From Turritopsis dohrnii (lineage: Eukaryota > Cnidaria > Hydrozoa > Anthoathecata > Oceaniidae), in the NCBI GenBank assembly GCA_027922465.2, contig BQMF02000288.1, positions 517,216-581,215 of the forward strand: a stretch of DNA of 64,000 bases, read 5' to 3'. The translations under genes and the position numbers were made by a program. Position 1 is the stretch's first letter. Every line of letters begins with the position of its first letter. This document shows, in pieces, positions 1 to 10,749 of this stretch. The notes under the pieces were generated by a model. That model was not told the origin of the DNA and ran no database searches. It saw only the letters and a list, made by a program, of their open reading frames with translations.

Positions 1-690
1 CTCAAGCCTTGAACTTTGTGCACTGTACACGCCTATGCTAGAGCAAGAGGAAATTGTGTCCTTTTTACTACGGGGGATGCCTCCTTCTTAGGGCTAGTTT
101 TTATATCTGTTGTTACACGTTCAATTGGAACAGCATCAATCTGCCTACCAAAAGCATCAGCACTTCTTTTAGAATGGCCAGCCTTTAAATCATCAAATTT
201 TATGTAGATCATTTTTACTGAGTTGTTTTCTCTTGCAATGTATCTAATGGTGCCAATTTGGCCGTTAATCAGTTTGTCACCTACATCTAAATTTGAAGTC
301 AGCATTACCCTTGCACCAATTTTGAATTTCAGCTCAAAACATAAACCATTAGTTTGGCTCTGGCTTAAGTTCAGTATTCTGTCATAAATGTGGTTTGGAA
401 CACCCTTAGGTACTTGGTCTAAAGCCTGGATAGTATAAAGAGTATCATCAAGTTGTTCCAACATAAAGTTGTTATGTTGTCTTGCTGGCTCATTTTCAGC
501 AAATATATGAAAAGCTTCCTTAGGATAGTTTTCATTTCCTTTAGATATAAATCTTGATTTTAATATTTCTTCATCATCTAAAGTAACAATTCCAACCAAA
601 ATGTTGTTCAAAAGGTCAATGAGGGTGTTGTCTCCTCGTTGGCGCATTACTTCTGTAAGCTCACACATTTTAAATACACGCCACAGATGA
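1..690 (-). pseudogene. Helitron Pif1-like helicase, C-terminal part
   Basis: The minus-strand reading frame from about 690 down to 36 matches the second half of Pif1-family helicases of Helitrons. It has the motif LTEVMRQRGD near its start, KIGARVMLTSNLDVGDKLINGQ in the middle, and RTQFPLALA followed after a stop by ACTVHKVQGL, the family's motif VI. An in-frame TAG (plus-strand 33-35) stands where the family has an aromatic residue, and the same frame continues past it to the window edge. This is a nonsense mutation rather than the true end. The upstream part of the helicase is separated from this piece by the gag insertion at about 690-2133. Confidence 0.85.
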
Positions 691-1828
691 TACGCACGGC
701 ATGTTGGCTGAAGATAGACGATACAACCTGGTCATCGACGGTAGGTGCGGTGACAATCGAGGATTGCGTTGAGCTGGGCTTCTGTTTGCGGTTCGCAGAC
801 TTTCGACAGACCCTCTGCAAATGGCACCGAATGCCACATCCACCGCATATAGCATTTCGGGCGGGGCAGTTCCGGCGACTCATCGACTTCCCGTCCGGGT
901 GCTCTGTGCCGCCACAGCCCGGACATGTCTTGTCACCACCACTCGTCGGTGGCGTTGCTGTTTTCTTTATGCGCTTGTATGGTGACATAGCCGCTGCAGA
1001 TTAGGCCTGTCCTACCGGCTCTACCAGGCTGCTTGTTGACTTGTCGGTTGTTTCCAAGCCGATCAACATGTATTTCTCCTCGAATGTACGACAGGCGGTT
1101 GCACATGCCAGAACTCTGCTTTGGTGGTCCTTGTTTAGTAACCCTGCTATCATTTGAGTCGCCATCATATCTTGGGTGTATGACTCGTGGGACCCGCACC
1201 CAGTTCTGGAGCACAAGACGGCCTGCGATCTTAATCGGGCTACGTAGTGCGTGATCGGCTCGCCCTCTGCTTGTTTTATCTGCTGAAAGTTCTGCCAATG
1301 GACTTCCTTGTGCAGTCCCCGGACAGCCACCGATTTTGCGTGATCCAGTAGCTGTTGCTCCGTACATGTATTTAATCTTTCCGCCCCAAAGAGGTCGAAG
1401 AGTAATTTACCAATCTCTCGCGAACATGCTGCTCTCAACTCGTTTCGAATGGCAACCATTTGTGTCAGCCCTATCATAGTCTTGCACCGTTCCCAGTTGT
1501 CCAGGAATAGCGTCCATTCTGATTCACTCATCTCTCCGGCTATAGCTGGCCTGTCGGGCTTCTTTGTGTGCGCCGGAGGATCTCTAACAGCCGGTGTACT
1601 GCGTCGAAAGGCGATGTTCTCCTTCTGCAGTTCGATCATCTGTTCTAGTAATGTCCTCAGCATAGGATCGCCAGTCATTCCCGCGGGGGTGGCGGTTAAC
1701 GTTACTCCGCCCCCCTCAGCGGGGGCGTCGGTGCTTACGCCACCTTCAGTGGCTACGGCGGGGTGCCCAAGTTCGCACACCAGGTGCCCGTCTGGTATCG
1801 GGTGCTCTTGACGGCATGCTCTGGTCAT
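647..1828 (-). pseudogene. Retrotransposon Gag with zinc knuckle, in-frame stop
   Basis: The frame starting at 1828 encodes a 275-residue Gag-like protein (the stretch ESEWTLFLDNWERCKTM, then KSVAVRGLHKEV and QMIAGLLNKDHQSRVL). This is typical of Ty3/Gypsy-like Gag proteins of cnidarians and other invertebrates. It ends at a TAA at 1001-1003, but the same frame continues below it into a Cys/His-rich segment (CPGCGG, NCPARNAICGGCG, then H and C) that forms two zinc-knuckle-like units. The stop is therefore either a nonsense mutation or a readthrough site between Gag core and knuckle. No protease, reverse transcriptase or integrase follows. The frame runs into helicase sequence at about 690, so the last ~15 codons are not Gag. 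Confidence 0.75.
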
Positions 1829-1938
1829 TTTCGATAAACAAGATGGCGGTAGGTCACGAGGCGAGTGTAAAATGCAAACAATGAATGCTTGGTCTTTCGT
1901 AGTCGATATAATCAGTATCTATAAGTTTGTTCTTACCA

Positions 1939-2133
1939 TGCACTTGTGAGTCTTTACGATCCTACTCGCAACGCCATGTATGGGACGGACGAGTAAAGAG
2001 ACAAGCTTTAGCAATGTGTATCTTTGTACCAATATAAGATAACGTCTGCTCTTATACGCAGAACAGAAAGAACAAACTAGCCTTAGGTTGACTGCCGGCC
2101 ATATGGCCATAGAATCCGTATCATTATTATACA
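1939..2133 (-). repeat. Possible 5' LTR of the gag element
   Basis: Upstream of the gag on the minus strand, helicase sequence stops near 2133. A stretch beginning TGTATAATAATG and ending in CA at 1939 is followed by TGGTAAGAA, which could be a primer-binding site. No second LTR is present to confirm it. The assignment rests only on position and on the TG...CA ends. Confidence 0.25.
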
Positions 2134-2971
2134 ATAATCAGCAAATACAGGACGTTGCATTACAGGAGGCAGTTGATATAAATCCCCAACAACAATAATT
2201 GTCAAACCTGCAAATGGTTTCATGGAATTTCCAGAGTAACCAAAAATATCTAATAACCTCTGATGAATATGTAATAATAGTTTATTTGCTACCATAGATA
2301 TTTCATCAATACTTATTACCTTAAGCTCCTCTAATTTCAACCGCAATGAGCATCTCTTTTTATCAGGAAACTTGCAAGCCCCTACAATCAACAGGTATTC
2401 CAAGTGCAGAATGAATTGTATTTCCAGCTATATTAACTGCAGCAACTCCTGTTGGTGCTAGCATCAAAACTTTAGGTTTATCCGGATTCAATGAACGGTA
2501 GTTCAAAGTCTTCTCAAGCATTGCAGCTATAGTTTTGATTAGGTGTGATTTACCAGTACCAGCTCCACCAGTTATAAACAACTGCAAGGGTTCTACCTCA
2601 TTGACATCTTTACAGAAATTGGCTACTACTTTGCGTCTGGCCCATGAATTGATAAAATTAAAAACTTCTCGCTGCTTATTGTTAAGCGTTACAATTAGAT
2701 AATTGACTTCTTCATCAGTTGTTGTGTTAAGCCCTGTATTAGATGAATTCAAATCATTATGATACCTGTTATTTTGGATCTGAAAATCTATGATTTCATC
2801 TGCATTAGTTTCATCTTCTTCTTCAACACATGCATTTTCAACTAAAAGATCATCATTTTCTTGTTCAGCAAAGGCATCAGTTCTTGGTCTTAAAGTGTGA
2901 TTCATTAAGACTGCGTCAGCTAGGTCGCTCCAAGGTTCATACCGAAGTTTGTTTTGGTTTACAATCTGCAA
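2083..2971 (-). pseudogene. Helitron Pif1-like helicase, N-terminal part
   Basis: Two overlapping minus-strand frames together carry the first half of a Pif1-type helicase. The 2363-2971 frame has Walker A (GGAGTGKSHL) and motif Ia (APTGVAAVNIAG). The 2083-2403 frame continues with Walker B (VISIDEISMV) and motif III (GDLYQLPPV). One frameshift between them lies at about 2385-2400. The frame is lost near 2133, where the gag-containing insertion begins. The domain is the 5'-3' DNA helicase that unwinds the strand during rolling-circle transposition. Confidence 0.85.
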
Positions 2972-3554
2972 AACATGTGGCTGATTAAGCTTGCTATTGT
3001 AAGTTCTAGTTTCACAACATAGGAGCTCACATTCATTACGAAAAGGGTAAAATAAAAGTAGTAAGTGGTGGGCATATGATTCAGGCTGGGTAACACGGTT
3101 TGGAGTATACTACGACATTTCATTTTCTCTTTGGATGACATAAGCGGTATGGCTTTTGGATAACTACATGGCACTTCACTGGAATCATCAAGAAGTACTT
3201 CTGGTTGAGAATCATTTTCATCAAACATAGGATTTGTGTCTAATACATAATAGGCTAAAAATTCAGCATAACAAATTCTATCAAGAACACCGTATTTACC
3301 ACCTTTGAAATTCTTATCTGGTCCATGTAACGGTCTAAATTGTTACGTTTGAATATGTTTGTGCTATCTTCTGGTAGCTCCCTTAGCTCTTCTTCACTTT
3401 TGCAAATTCTATATCTTTTGTCAGGCAAATTACTATTCGCAAAGGTAACCACAGGAAAGGTTTTTCTCAACCATAACTCCGGCATAAGTTGGTAAACTGC
3501 CTCTTGCACAGAACATTGTCTGTGAGATAAAAATGCAATAGCTAATTTTTTCAT
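2959..3554 (-). pseudogene. Helitron Rep-helicase linker region, frameshifted
   Basis: This is the segment between replicase and helicase in Helitron proteins, in two frames. The 3255-3554 frame reads through LPDKRYRICKSEEELREL and NNLDRYMD. At about 3320 the coding sense passes to the frame containing YAEFLAYYVLDTNPMFDEND. At about 3110 it moves again, to the frame that includes ESYAHHLLLLFYPFRNE and joins the helicase. Each shift needs a one- or two-base change. Both mark decay, because the amino-acid sense is good on either side. Confidence 0.7.
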
Positions 3555-3568
3555 CTTTTCCTTGAAAT

Positions 3569-4687
3569 TTAAGTTTTTGCCTTTTTCATTGCCACAGATG
3601 AATCTGTTTCAGCTTTTGAAAAATAAGAGTACATATATGAGACAGCCTTATAATAGTTAAAAACTGGTTGGATATCCATATTAGCTTCCCACGCCTCTAG
3701 TCCCACAGCAAAATAATTATTAACAGAGCAAGAGTTTGGTGGTCGCCGTAAGTGAATTTCAAAGTCTTCCCCGGAGGAAATGGAAAGCGCATGATAATAT
3801 TCTTCTTCATTTAAGTCAAGGGAATTCAAAATTTCTGAAACTGATAAGTCACTTACATAGGAATGTTTGTGTGGGTCTGAATATTCATCAATGAAATTTT
3901 TTACTTTTTTCAAAATCTTGCTGCGCTCTGATAAGATTTTGATTTTATCAGTGTCAGGCAATGATTCCTCTAATGGCTCAGCGCAAATTGGTCTATCAGT
4001 GAAAAATCGGCCATAATAAAATCTACATAGAACATTCTTATACTTTCGGCAGGATTTTGAGTGCTTGTGAATTTGATATTGACTAACTAGTTCATATAAA
4101 TGAGGTTCATTTAGTTCATTCGGCAAGTCTGCCCTGACAATAGAATCAATGAATTCTAAATACATATCTTTAGTTTCAAGTGTAAGCACAGGTGGATCTT
4201 TCACCCAAACAAATGAATGAACATGCGGAGACCCTCGAAATTGATATTCTACTTTAATGACATAAAATTCTATTTTTCCTAATGGACCTTCTTTATGCAA
4301 AATAATTTCTTTGAAAAATGTTTCGACTCTAAATTGGAAATGCCTGGCAGTAAGAACAGGGTTAGCATTTAATCTTCTGCATTTTTCAAAGTAGTTTAAT
4401 TCCTTTGGAGTATCAAAACAATTTAATTTATCAATAATTGATATCAGTTCAGCCCATTTCAAATCAGCACAAGATAAAGTGACAAAAAAAGTAGGCAGTC
4501 CTACTTGTTTAACCATTGCTAATACATCATACAAGAAGTTCTTCCAATATTCAGGGGTACCTTTGACTGATTTCATGAATGTGAACCCTTTGTCTTCTGA
4601 AATAAAAGAACAAATTGTCTCTTTATAGTTATTTTGCAACTGTCCAGCATTCAAGGTTCCATTAACTTTGGATGTGGCAATATTCAT
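3569..4687 (-). pseudogene. Helitron HUH replicase (Rep) domain
   Basis: This 372-residue open stretch carries the Helitron Rep catalytic core. The metal-binding HUH motif is in FRGSPHVHSFVW, with the two histidines in HVH. The tyrosine motif is in the C-terminal part (AVSYMYSYFSK), where the Rep family has one or two catalytic Tyr for nicking and covalent DNA attachment. The Rep domain itself appears intact. The protein is broken just upstream (4687/4702) and downstream (3569/3554), so a full RepHel protein cannot be made. Confidence 0.85.
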
Positions 4688-4701
4688 TTGATTGTGAAGA
4701 T

Positions 4702-5019
4702 TTATCTGTTGAACAACATAGTGCCCAAGAAATATGAAATCTGCATTGGAGGAGAATCTTTGTGAGTAATTAAACAGCCGCTGATAAAATATTTCACTGG
4801 AGACAATTGAACAGATCTAAGAACTTTGTACCGAAACTTTCCTTTGGGTAGCAGGTAAGGGAACGCTTGTTCTTCACAAAAATCATCATTAAAAAATGAT
4901 TCTGGAACGTTGTTTTCTCCTGGTGCAATATTCAAAAGGCTTTCATTCTCACTCTTAGGAATCATAACCATTTCATCACTATTTATCCGGTCATTATTCA
5001 AGGGATTTTCTTCTTCCAA
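4702..5019 (-). pseudogene. Helitron replicase, N-terminal fragment
   Basis: The segment reads FCEEQAFPYLLPKGKF then LSPVKYF, a conserved block just before the Rep core in Helitron replicases. The frame changes near 4790-4700, so the following residues (SGCLITHKDSPPMQ) leave the family pattern and the Rep frame resumes at 4687. It lies directly between the conserved repeat-bearing protein and the Rep domain. Confidence 0.7.
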
Positions 5020-5062
5020 ATCTTCAATATCAATAGGAAATACATCCTGCTCTACAATTGCA

Positions 5063-6337
5063 TCAATATATGTCTGTTAATGATAACAATTCTTTGTTTA
5101 TGTTATCAATCCTAATTAAAATATTTGAATAGAATGGGTTGTTGGTCTTCAAATACTGCAGTGCATTTTTCACACGCTCAGGGTCAACATCTTCAAAATG
5201 AATATGACCTTTGAATGCAAGTTTTCGCTTAAGCTTCACTGGTATCACACCATTGACGTTATCTGGGAGTGGAAGGCACTCACTGACTGCATCAGCACAT
5301 ACAGGGACATTACAAATAGCTCCTTTGATCTTAGGTTGTTCACCTTTACCATGTATGACTACAATTTTCTTAAATAACATACGTTTGGCTATTAAAATTT
5401 TCTCCAGGTGATTGAGACACAGAAATTCTTTTGGAATTTCATCTAGTTCTAATTTATTTTTTACAGCCTGACATGGAACCTGTTTCTTTTTAAGATATTT
5501 GTCACATGTAAAACAAACGTAATGATTGCCATCAAAACTTTCAACAAAAGTAAATAAGTGGTGGAACTCAACTTCGTAGAAACTTTCATCAAAATTCTTT
5601 ACTGTTCTTTTGTATAAGCAGCGGTTGCAAACAACACAGATAAAGTAAGGCCCTTCTTTTATTGCTCCTTTGAAAACTGAAACACGATCCACCATATCAA
5701 AGTGCTTGGCCAATCGCTTTCGTTTGCAGCTTTTGTCTCTGGCAACTTCAGTTGCCTTGCGTTCACGGCACTTTTCTTTTGCAATGTCAGTAGCATTTCT
5801 TTGTCGACACTTTTCTTTTTCAACTTCAGTTGCTTTCCGATAACAGCACTTTTGCTTCTCAATTTCTGTTGATTTACGCTTACGACATTTTTCTTTAGCA
5901 TTTTCAGAAGAATTTCGCAGACGACATTTTTCTTTAGCATTTTCAGAAGAATTTGGCAGACGACATTTTTCTTGAGCATTTTCAGAAGAATTTGGCAGAC
6001 GACATTTTTCTTGAGCATTTTCAGAAGAATTTCGCAGACGACATTTTTCTTTAGCATTTTCAGAAAAATTGCGCAGACGACATTTTTCTTTAGCATTTTC
6101 AGAAGATCTGCGCAGGCGACACTTTTGTTTTTCTAAATCGGTAGACTTCCTTTCTCGACAACTTTCTTTCTCAATAGTATTTTTTCTTAATTTTCGATAA
6201 TTTGAATATAAACTGACTGATGGGTCAGTTTTAGATACTGTGAGATAATGAATTTCAAACTGTACATTTTCATCACACCTTTCTAAGTAGTTTTCAATAA
6301 TGAACATCTCTAGTGAATTCTTAGTCTTAAATTTCAC
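5063..6337 (-). pseudogene. Helitron N-terminal region with Lys/Cys-rich repeats
   Basis: A 424-codon open frame on the minus strand. Residues ~60-210 are about twelve copies of a 13-residue repeat of the type KEKCRLRNSSENA. After this comes a conserved cysteine-bearing domain (FICVVCNRCLYKRTV, HYVCFTCDKYLKKKQ, then ICNVPVCADAVSECLPLP), the block found N-terminal to Rep in cnidarian and arthropod Helitrons. It continues the peptidase-like sequence at 6350-6592 in another frame (boundary near 6345). The function of the Cys domain is unknown; paired Cys residues suggest metal binding. Confidence 0.7.
5735..6175 (-). repeat. 39-bp coding minisatellite
   Basis: About twelve imperfect tandem copies of a 39-bp unit on the minus strand, each encoding 13 residues with the pattern K-E-K-C-R-x-R-x-(S/A)-(S/T)-E-x-A. 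The central units (about 5890-6100) are nearly identical, and the outer ones are more diverged. The unit length keeps the reading frame whatever the copy number. A second frame is also open through the array (5659-6096) simply because the unit is a multiple of three. Confidence 0.85.
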
Positions 6338-6349
6338 TAGAATAGAAAA

Positions 6350-6813
6350 TCAATTTGAACATGACCTCCCTTGAACAATTCTGCTGTGGGAATCAAATAA
6401 AAAGTAGCATTTTTGAGTCCATAATACGCTAAAGCACAACCCTTTCAATAAGATCAGTACTCCATCATAATAAGAAGGGATATTTTGCACAAATAGTACA
6501 CCATTTATGAAGCCAATTTTTTCATCAGCATAATGAATATCAATAGACGAATTGAGTACATATAAAGTTTTTGGGAGTTCAGCTTTCATCAAATAGGTAT
6601 TTTTATTGAGAGATTTGTAGATTTCACCCCCCCCCCCCCCCCCCCCCCCCCTTTAATAATAAAATCCAAATCATAGGATGTCCAATGCCCCGGGCTTTTC
6701 ACATGAGTAAATGCAACTGACATTAGAGAACATGTACATTGTTGACCGGCAGATTCACCAAACATTTGGTGTCCTTGATGAAAAGACCCTTGTATGACTT
6801 TCAAAACTGACAT
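6350..6813 (-). pseudogene. Helitron cysteine-peptidase-like N-terminal domain, split by poly-C
   Basis: The frame from 6813 reads QGHQMFGESAGQQCTCSLMS and SPGHWTSYDLDFI. The 6350-6592 frame continues with LPKTLYVLNSSIDIHYADEK and ends near FLFDSHSR. A Gln...Cys motif followed later by Asp-x-His is the arrangement of the UL36/OTU-like deubiquitinase fold that precedes Rep in some animal Helitrons. Assigning protease activity here is an inference. The two halves are thrown out of frame by a 25-base poly-C tract (6627-6651), read as a run of glycines. Confidence 0.6.
6627..6651. repeat. Poly-C homopolymer, 25 bases
   Basis: Twenty-five consecutive C on the plus strand (G on the coding strand) inside the Helitron N-terminal domain. 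It replaces the stretch between DFI and the later KSLNKN, and it changes the frame. Homopolymers of this length slip in replication and are read poorly by sequencers, so the true length is uncertain. Confidence 0.95.
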
Positions 6814-6830
6814 ATCAAGTAGTAACGAGT

Positions 6831-7356
6831 AATAGTTTTAAAATTATTGATAGAGATCTTATAACCAATTATATTGGTGGTATATTATATATATAGTTTT
6901 TAATTTTTCAGTTGTGGTACATCGACCAAGCAGTACGTCGACTGCTACCGCAGACCCTATTAGTGACACGTTGGTATAATAGAGAATCGGAACCTGAAAA
7001 GGAAACGGCAAGTGAGGAATTATAACAGTTGAAAGATACAGGATTATATCAAAAATGTTCTTTTAATCCAACAACTAACACAACACGAAGGTGAATCTTC
7101 GATAACTTCCATACGGGTTTTTCTAAACATGAGGCGATATCATAAATGACAGACCATTTTATATTTGTTGTTTTGGAAATATATTTTTATATATTATTTG
7201 TTAAATATATATTCTACAAATTCTTATTCTATTAATAATGTCATTTCGCTTTATCCTAAAACCATATTCTTTTTAGCATTTTTTTCAATACGGATTTCAT
7301 TCAGCAAAACCAATCTATTAAAAAGCGCAAGTCTCGAAACTCATGCTCTGTAAGTC
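6831..7356. other. Intergenic, nothing recognised
   Basis: AT-rich sequence between the Helitron and the repeat at 7357. A short 62-codon frame at 7165-7353 is low-complexity and shows no family signature. No gene, RNA or repeat could be supported. Confidence 0.5.
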
Positions 7357-7451
7357 GTAGACTAATTGCCATTTCGGCCGGAGTAGTAGTAAGGAGTAGG
7401 AGTCCACGGGTGTTTTAATACGGTATTCGCCTTCGCTGCTACCGTAATAAG
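7357..7451 (+). repeat. Dispersed repeat with (AGT)n core, copy 1
   Basis: The block starts GACTAATTGCCATTTCGGCC, then short AGT/AGG units, then CCACGGGTGTTTTAATACGG, ending GCTACCGTAATAAG. The same outer sequences flank a longer pure AGT tract at 30136-30255. The flanks are nearly identical while the core differs, which shows a short interspersed element with an internal microsatellite. It has no clear tRNA promoter boxes. Confidence 0.75.
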
Positions 7452-7549
7452 AACAGAAGATATTATACATCAGACCAAAGCTTTAAATTGATATATAATT
7501 CGAGACGAATGATACCCTAATAACTGTTTTGATTATTGCTTACTTACGA

Positions 7550-7995
7550 TTATATATCAATTCTCATCTTTGGATTCAATCGCTTCAGTTCCTCAACAAA
7601 ATGTTCATATTCTACATCATTAAAATCGTCAGGTGCTTCTGTTGATATTCTGATTAATGAATCTAGTGATACTTGTGAAAGCTGGTTACGTAATCGAGTT
7701 TTAATGAGTTTCATCTTGGAGAACAATCTTTCCACGCATGCCACACTTAACGGAAACAAAAGTGATAACTCCAAAAGATGCATACAGGAAGGATAGAGAG
7801 ATATAAACACGTCATCATAACTTAGATCCTTCCAAAACATTGACGGTTTATACTGCGACCGTCTCTTTCGCAAATCTTCCTTCTCATCTTTCGATTTCGC
7901 TTTTGTGATCTTTATGTCAATATCTTTTTGATACAATGAGCGTCGTTCGTGCATCACTCCGGGCCATTCAGCACGAAGTTTTTCATTTACATTGG
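7550..7995 (-). pseudogene. hAT transposase C-terminal (dimerisation) fragment
   Basis: The minus-strand frame reads EWPGVMHERRSLYQKD, a charged stretch, and then FPLSVACVERLFSKMKLIKT followed by TRLRNQLSQVSLDSLIRIS. This is the hATC dimerisation motif of hAT-family transposases and their ZNF862-like relatives. Only about 145 codons remain, ending at a natural-looking stop at 7550. The RNase-H-like catalytic domain upstream is missing. No terminal repeats were found. Confidence 0.8.
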
Positions 7996-7999
7996 TATA

Positions 8000-8833
8000 T
8001 ATATTCTTCTATATTAAGACTTTGATCTGTACATGTTTCCTCAAGATCGTGTTTTTTCTTTTGATATGTTAGATAGAACAGGTGTTTCTTTTAATACTTT
8101 CGAACGTTGTTTCGTTGATTTAAGAACCTGCTATTTGTTCGAAAACAACAGTACAGAAATCAATTAAAATCATAACCTGATGTAAAGCATGTGGCTCCTC
8201 CTCCTCTTTTGAACAGATTTAGTGATAACATAAAATCATAGTGGACATGCAGACCGCACTAGGAGAAACGGTTATTCATCAGATATTTGCACTTCAAAAA
8301 TTTTGTAAAACAATTTCGCTCGGTAAATACCACCTTGCATACACACGTTCGCACCCAAAGAGGGCGCTTTTGGGAAGATTTATCATCAAAGGTGGAGTTC
8401 TTTCGGGAAAAGCCGGACGGCATAAGTATAGCAAAGGAACAAATATGGTAGATACGCCTGTAGTGACTCACGTTAAAAACCTAAACAAGTACTCCGATTT
8501 ATGCTTCTTTCCTCTCGTCGTATTTTATTCGTTGGATGAGCAAGATCTTTTAGATCGTTTCAATATTTTTAAATAAAATTACTTCGGCCATTTAATAATC
8601 AAGAAAATAGATTATATTATGAAATTTTCTCTGTCTTAAATATAAAATTTCGGAAACCAGAATTGGGAAAGTCCACTGCTAGACTGAATTGGGAAGGGGC
8701 CGTTTACCGGCCCTTATAATGTCTGGTTAACACCCTGACAATACTACTACTATTAGTACTAATTACTGAAATTTGGAGTGGTATTTGTGTGAGAGAAACT
8801 TCAAATATTTTGTATTTATTTTTATAGTGCTGA
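8000..8833. other. Unassigned stretch with one 111-codon frame
   Basis: The plus-strand frame at 8241-8576 starts MDMQTALGETVIHQIFALQK and has a basic middle (PKRALLGRF, GKAGRHKY). I do not recognise it, and there is no homologous frame elsewhere in the window, so it may be chance. A small inverted repeat around ggggccgtttaccggccc lies near 8696-8714. Nothing else could be supported. Confidence 0.2.
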
Positions 8834-8977
8834 ATGGATGAGCTACTTGCACCTGATAGCGTGCTGAATTTTATCAGTTACAAAAGGGGTTGCTCTAGTC
8901 GAAGGTGCTCATGTGTGAAGGCTGAACTGGAATGTTCTGAATTATGGAAATGCAGAGATTGTTCGAAAAAAAATTGA
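8834..8977 (+). pseudogene. Cys-rich CXC-like tail of a transposon-type protein
   Basis: A 47-codon frame starts at an ATG (8834) and contains GCSSRRCSCVKAELECSELW then KCRDC. The spacing of cysteines resembles the tesmin/TSO1-like CXC motif found at the C-terminus of repeated, transposon-associated proteins in cnidarian and mollusc genomes. It ends at a TGA (8975). An acidic frame follows in another register (8944-9150), which suggests a frameshifted remnant of the same tail. It could not make a functional protein alone. Confidence 0.35.
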
Positions 8978-9150
8978 ACAAAGAACCAGAAGACGCAGAG
9001 GGAGATGAAGATGCCAAAATAAGGCACGACGAAAATGATTCGGATGTCGACAATGAATCTGAAGGCGGTTATGATATCGCGAACATGGCCAGGACGATGG
9101 TTACGACTGTTAAAACTGACGTGTCCTTATCATTTATTAGAAATGTATAG

Positions 9151-10745
9151 TATGGTATAGTATGTTTTTTCCAGCAACCGTACCTGCTAAATATTTCCCG
9201 ATGTTTCTGGAAACAAGCTTTAGCATGCGCGGAAGGTCTTGCATAAAAAGAGCGTTGTGGTTATTTGTCATTCTCTCGAATCTCTCTACATACGGAGTGT
9301 CAAACGTTTTTTTATATATGTTTTTCATTGTATTTCTTTCTTTTATCTGCACCTTCTACGGTGAGGGATAAAGTCCACGGTGACGAAGAAATGAAGAACA
9401 ACTTCTTTCATTGGAATTGATGGTATCAAACAATGTGTCAGACGAATGGTGTCGCTATAATCATTTTGCTCCTTTTTATTTTGGTAGATTGTTGATAATA
9501 GACCCTAATACTCCGAGGGTACCCGTGACTGACGCATTTGGTTCGGAGACGATGTTTCCTCCTTTTAGGCGTTTTTAACTGCCGGCTTCGTCACACATTG
9601 AATGTATATGTACGTACAGTACGGTATAGGTTGCGAATCCAAATTGTACTAAATTGTACCTTGAAATGTTGTTGTTTTCTATTTGTTGTAATGTACAATC
9701 AAGATGGAAGATTAGTTGGGAAGCTTTAACACAAAAGGATAAACTCAAGAAAGAAAATTAGAACTCTCTAAGCTTTCAGGGGTGATAAATGTAACGTTTA
9801 GAGATGATATATGAAGTTTTTTATATCACTTTATTAAGTAAAATCGATAAAAAATCAATAAGTCACACGATAGCTCGAACAATTCGACCAATTCTTTGTT
9901 TCTTGGCTTGAAATTTTCCAAACATCATTGAAAATATAGATGTAATGAAGAAGAACTAGAGCACCTGAACACCTATCAATGCTTTAAAATCGATCTAACA
10001 CGATAAAACACGATAAAATCGATAATAAGAACTTTGAGCGCTTATTTCTCGAAAACTACATGTCAAAAACGTGGGAACTTTTTAGATTCGGACTCAGGAT
10101 TCTTAAAATTGCCAAAATACAAAAAAATCCCAGTTTGCAGATGTGCACCACGAAAACTTTTTTAGGCCTCTTTTTGAAAGCACACATCATGGTCTATATT
10201 CTCTATTTTCACTTCGATGTACTTGTTGTTCTTGTTGTTGATAGTCCTTTCCATGCACCAAAAGTCATCTGCTTATAAATCTTTCCTCATGCATCCATTT
10301 TCATTTCAGGAGACTAGTTTCTTTTTCGTATTTTTAACGTTTTCACTAGGATTTCCATCGCTATGAATATTTGTCCAAAGAAGTTGATAGGAGAAAAAAC
10401 TGCAACAAAACAGCAATGGAGAGCCACAAGAGAGAGTTTTTACATCGATAGTTACAAAAATATAACGCCTAAAGCAATGGAAAGCACGTAAGAGAATGCT
10501 GACCTTGATAATTACAAAAAATAGCACCTAAATATAAAACAAAATACATTCTGAGCTAAAAAATCTTAAGATGGCAATATTCTTGAAACATTCTTAACTT
10601 TTTGGCCAATTTCATCGTGAACACTCTTATAAAGCGTATTCTTATAAAAAAAAACTTGATGATTTGAGGATAACTTTTAAGGTTGAATTTTGTGACGGAT
10701 GGACAAAATTTAACTCTTACGAAAATAACTTAACTCTTACTTAAG
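9151..10745. other. Intergenic, nothing recognised
   Basis: AT-rich sequence with only short, compositionally biased frames. Several cgataaaa-type motifs cluster at 9840-10030, but no repeat boundary is visible. No gene or RNA could be supported. Confidence 0.5.
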
Positions 10746-10749
10746 TACC

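Larger units (their letters stand above)
1..6830 (-). mobile_element. Decayed Helitron (rolling-circle transposon)
   Basis: Read on the minus strand, the pieces occur in Helitron order: a peptidase-like N-terminus (6350-6813), a Lys/Cys-rich repeat plus conserved domain (5063-6337), the HUH replicase (3569-5019) and a Pif1-type helicase (1-690 and 2083-2971). The parts are split by frameshifts, stop codons, a poly-C tract and an inserted gag fragment, so the element is not autonomous. The left side runs off the window. I could not find a 5'-TC end, a CTRR end or a 3' hairpin, so the right limit is approximate. Confidence 0.85.

Noticed and set aside
5659..6096. Second open frame (LLKMLKKNVVC repeats) as a gene
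   Set aside because: It is the shifted frame of the 39-bp minisatellite; any frame stays open because the unit length is divisible by three.
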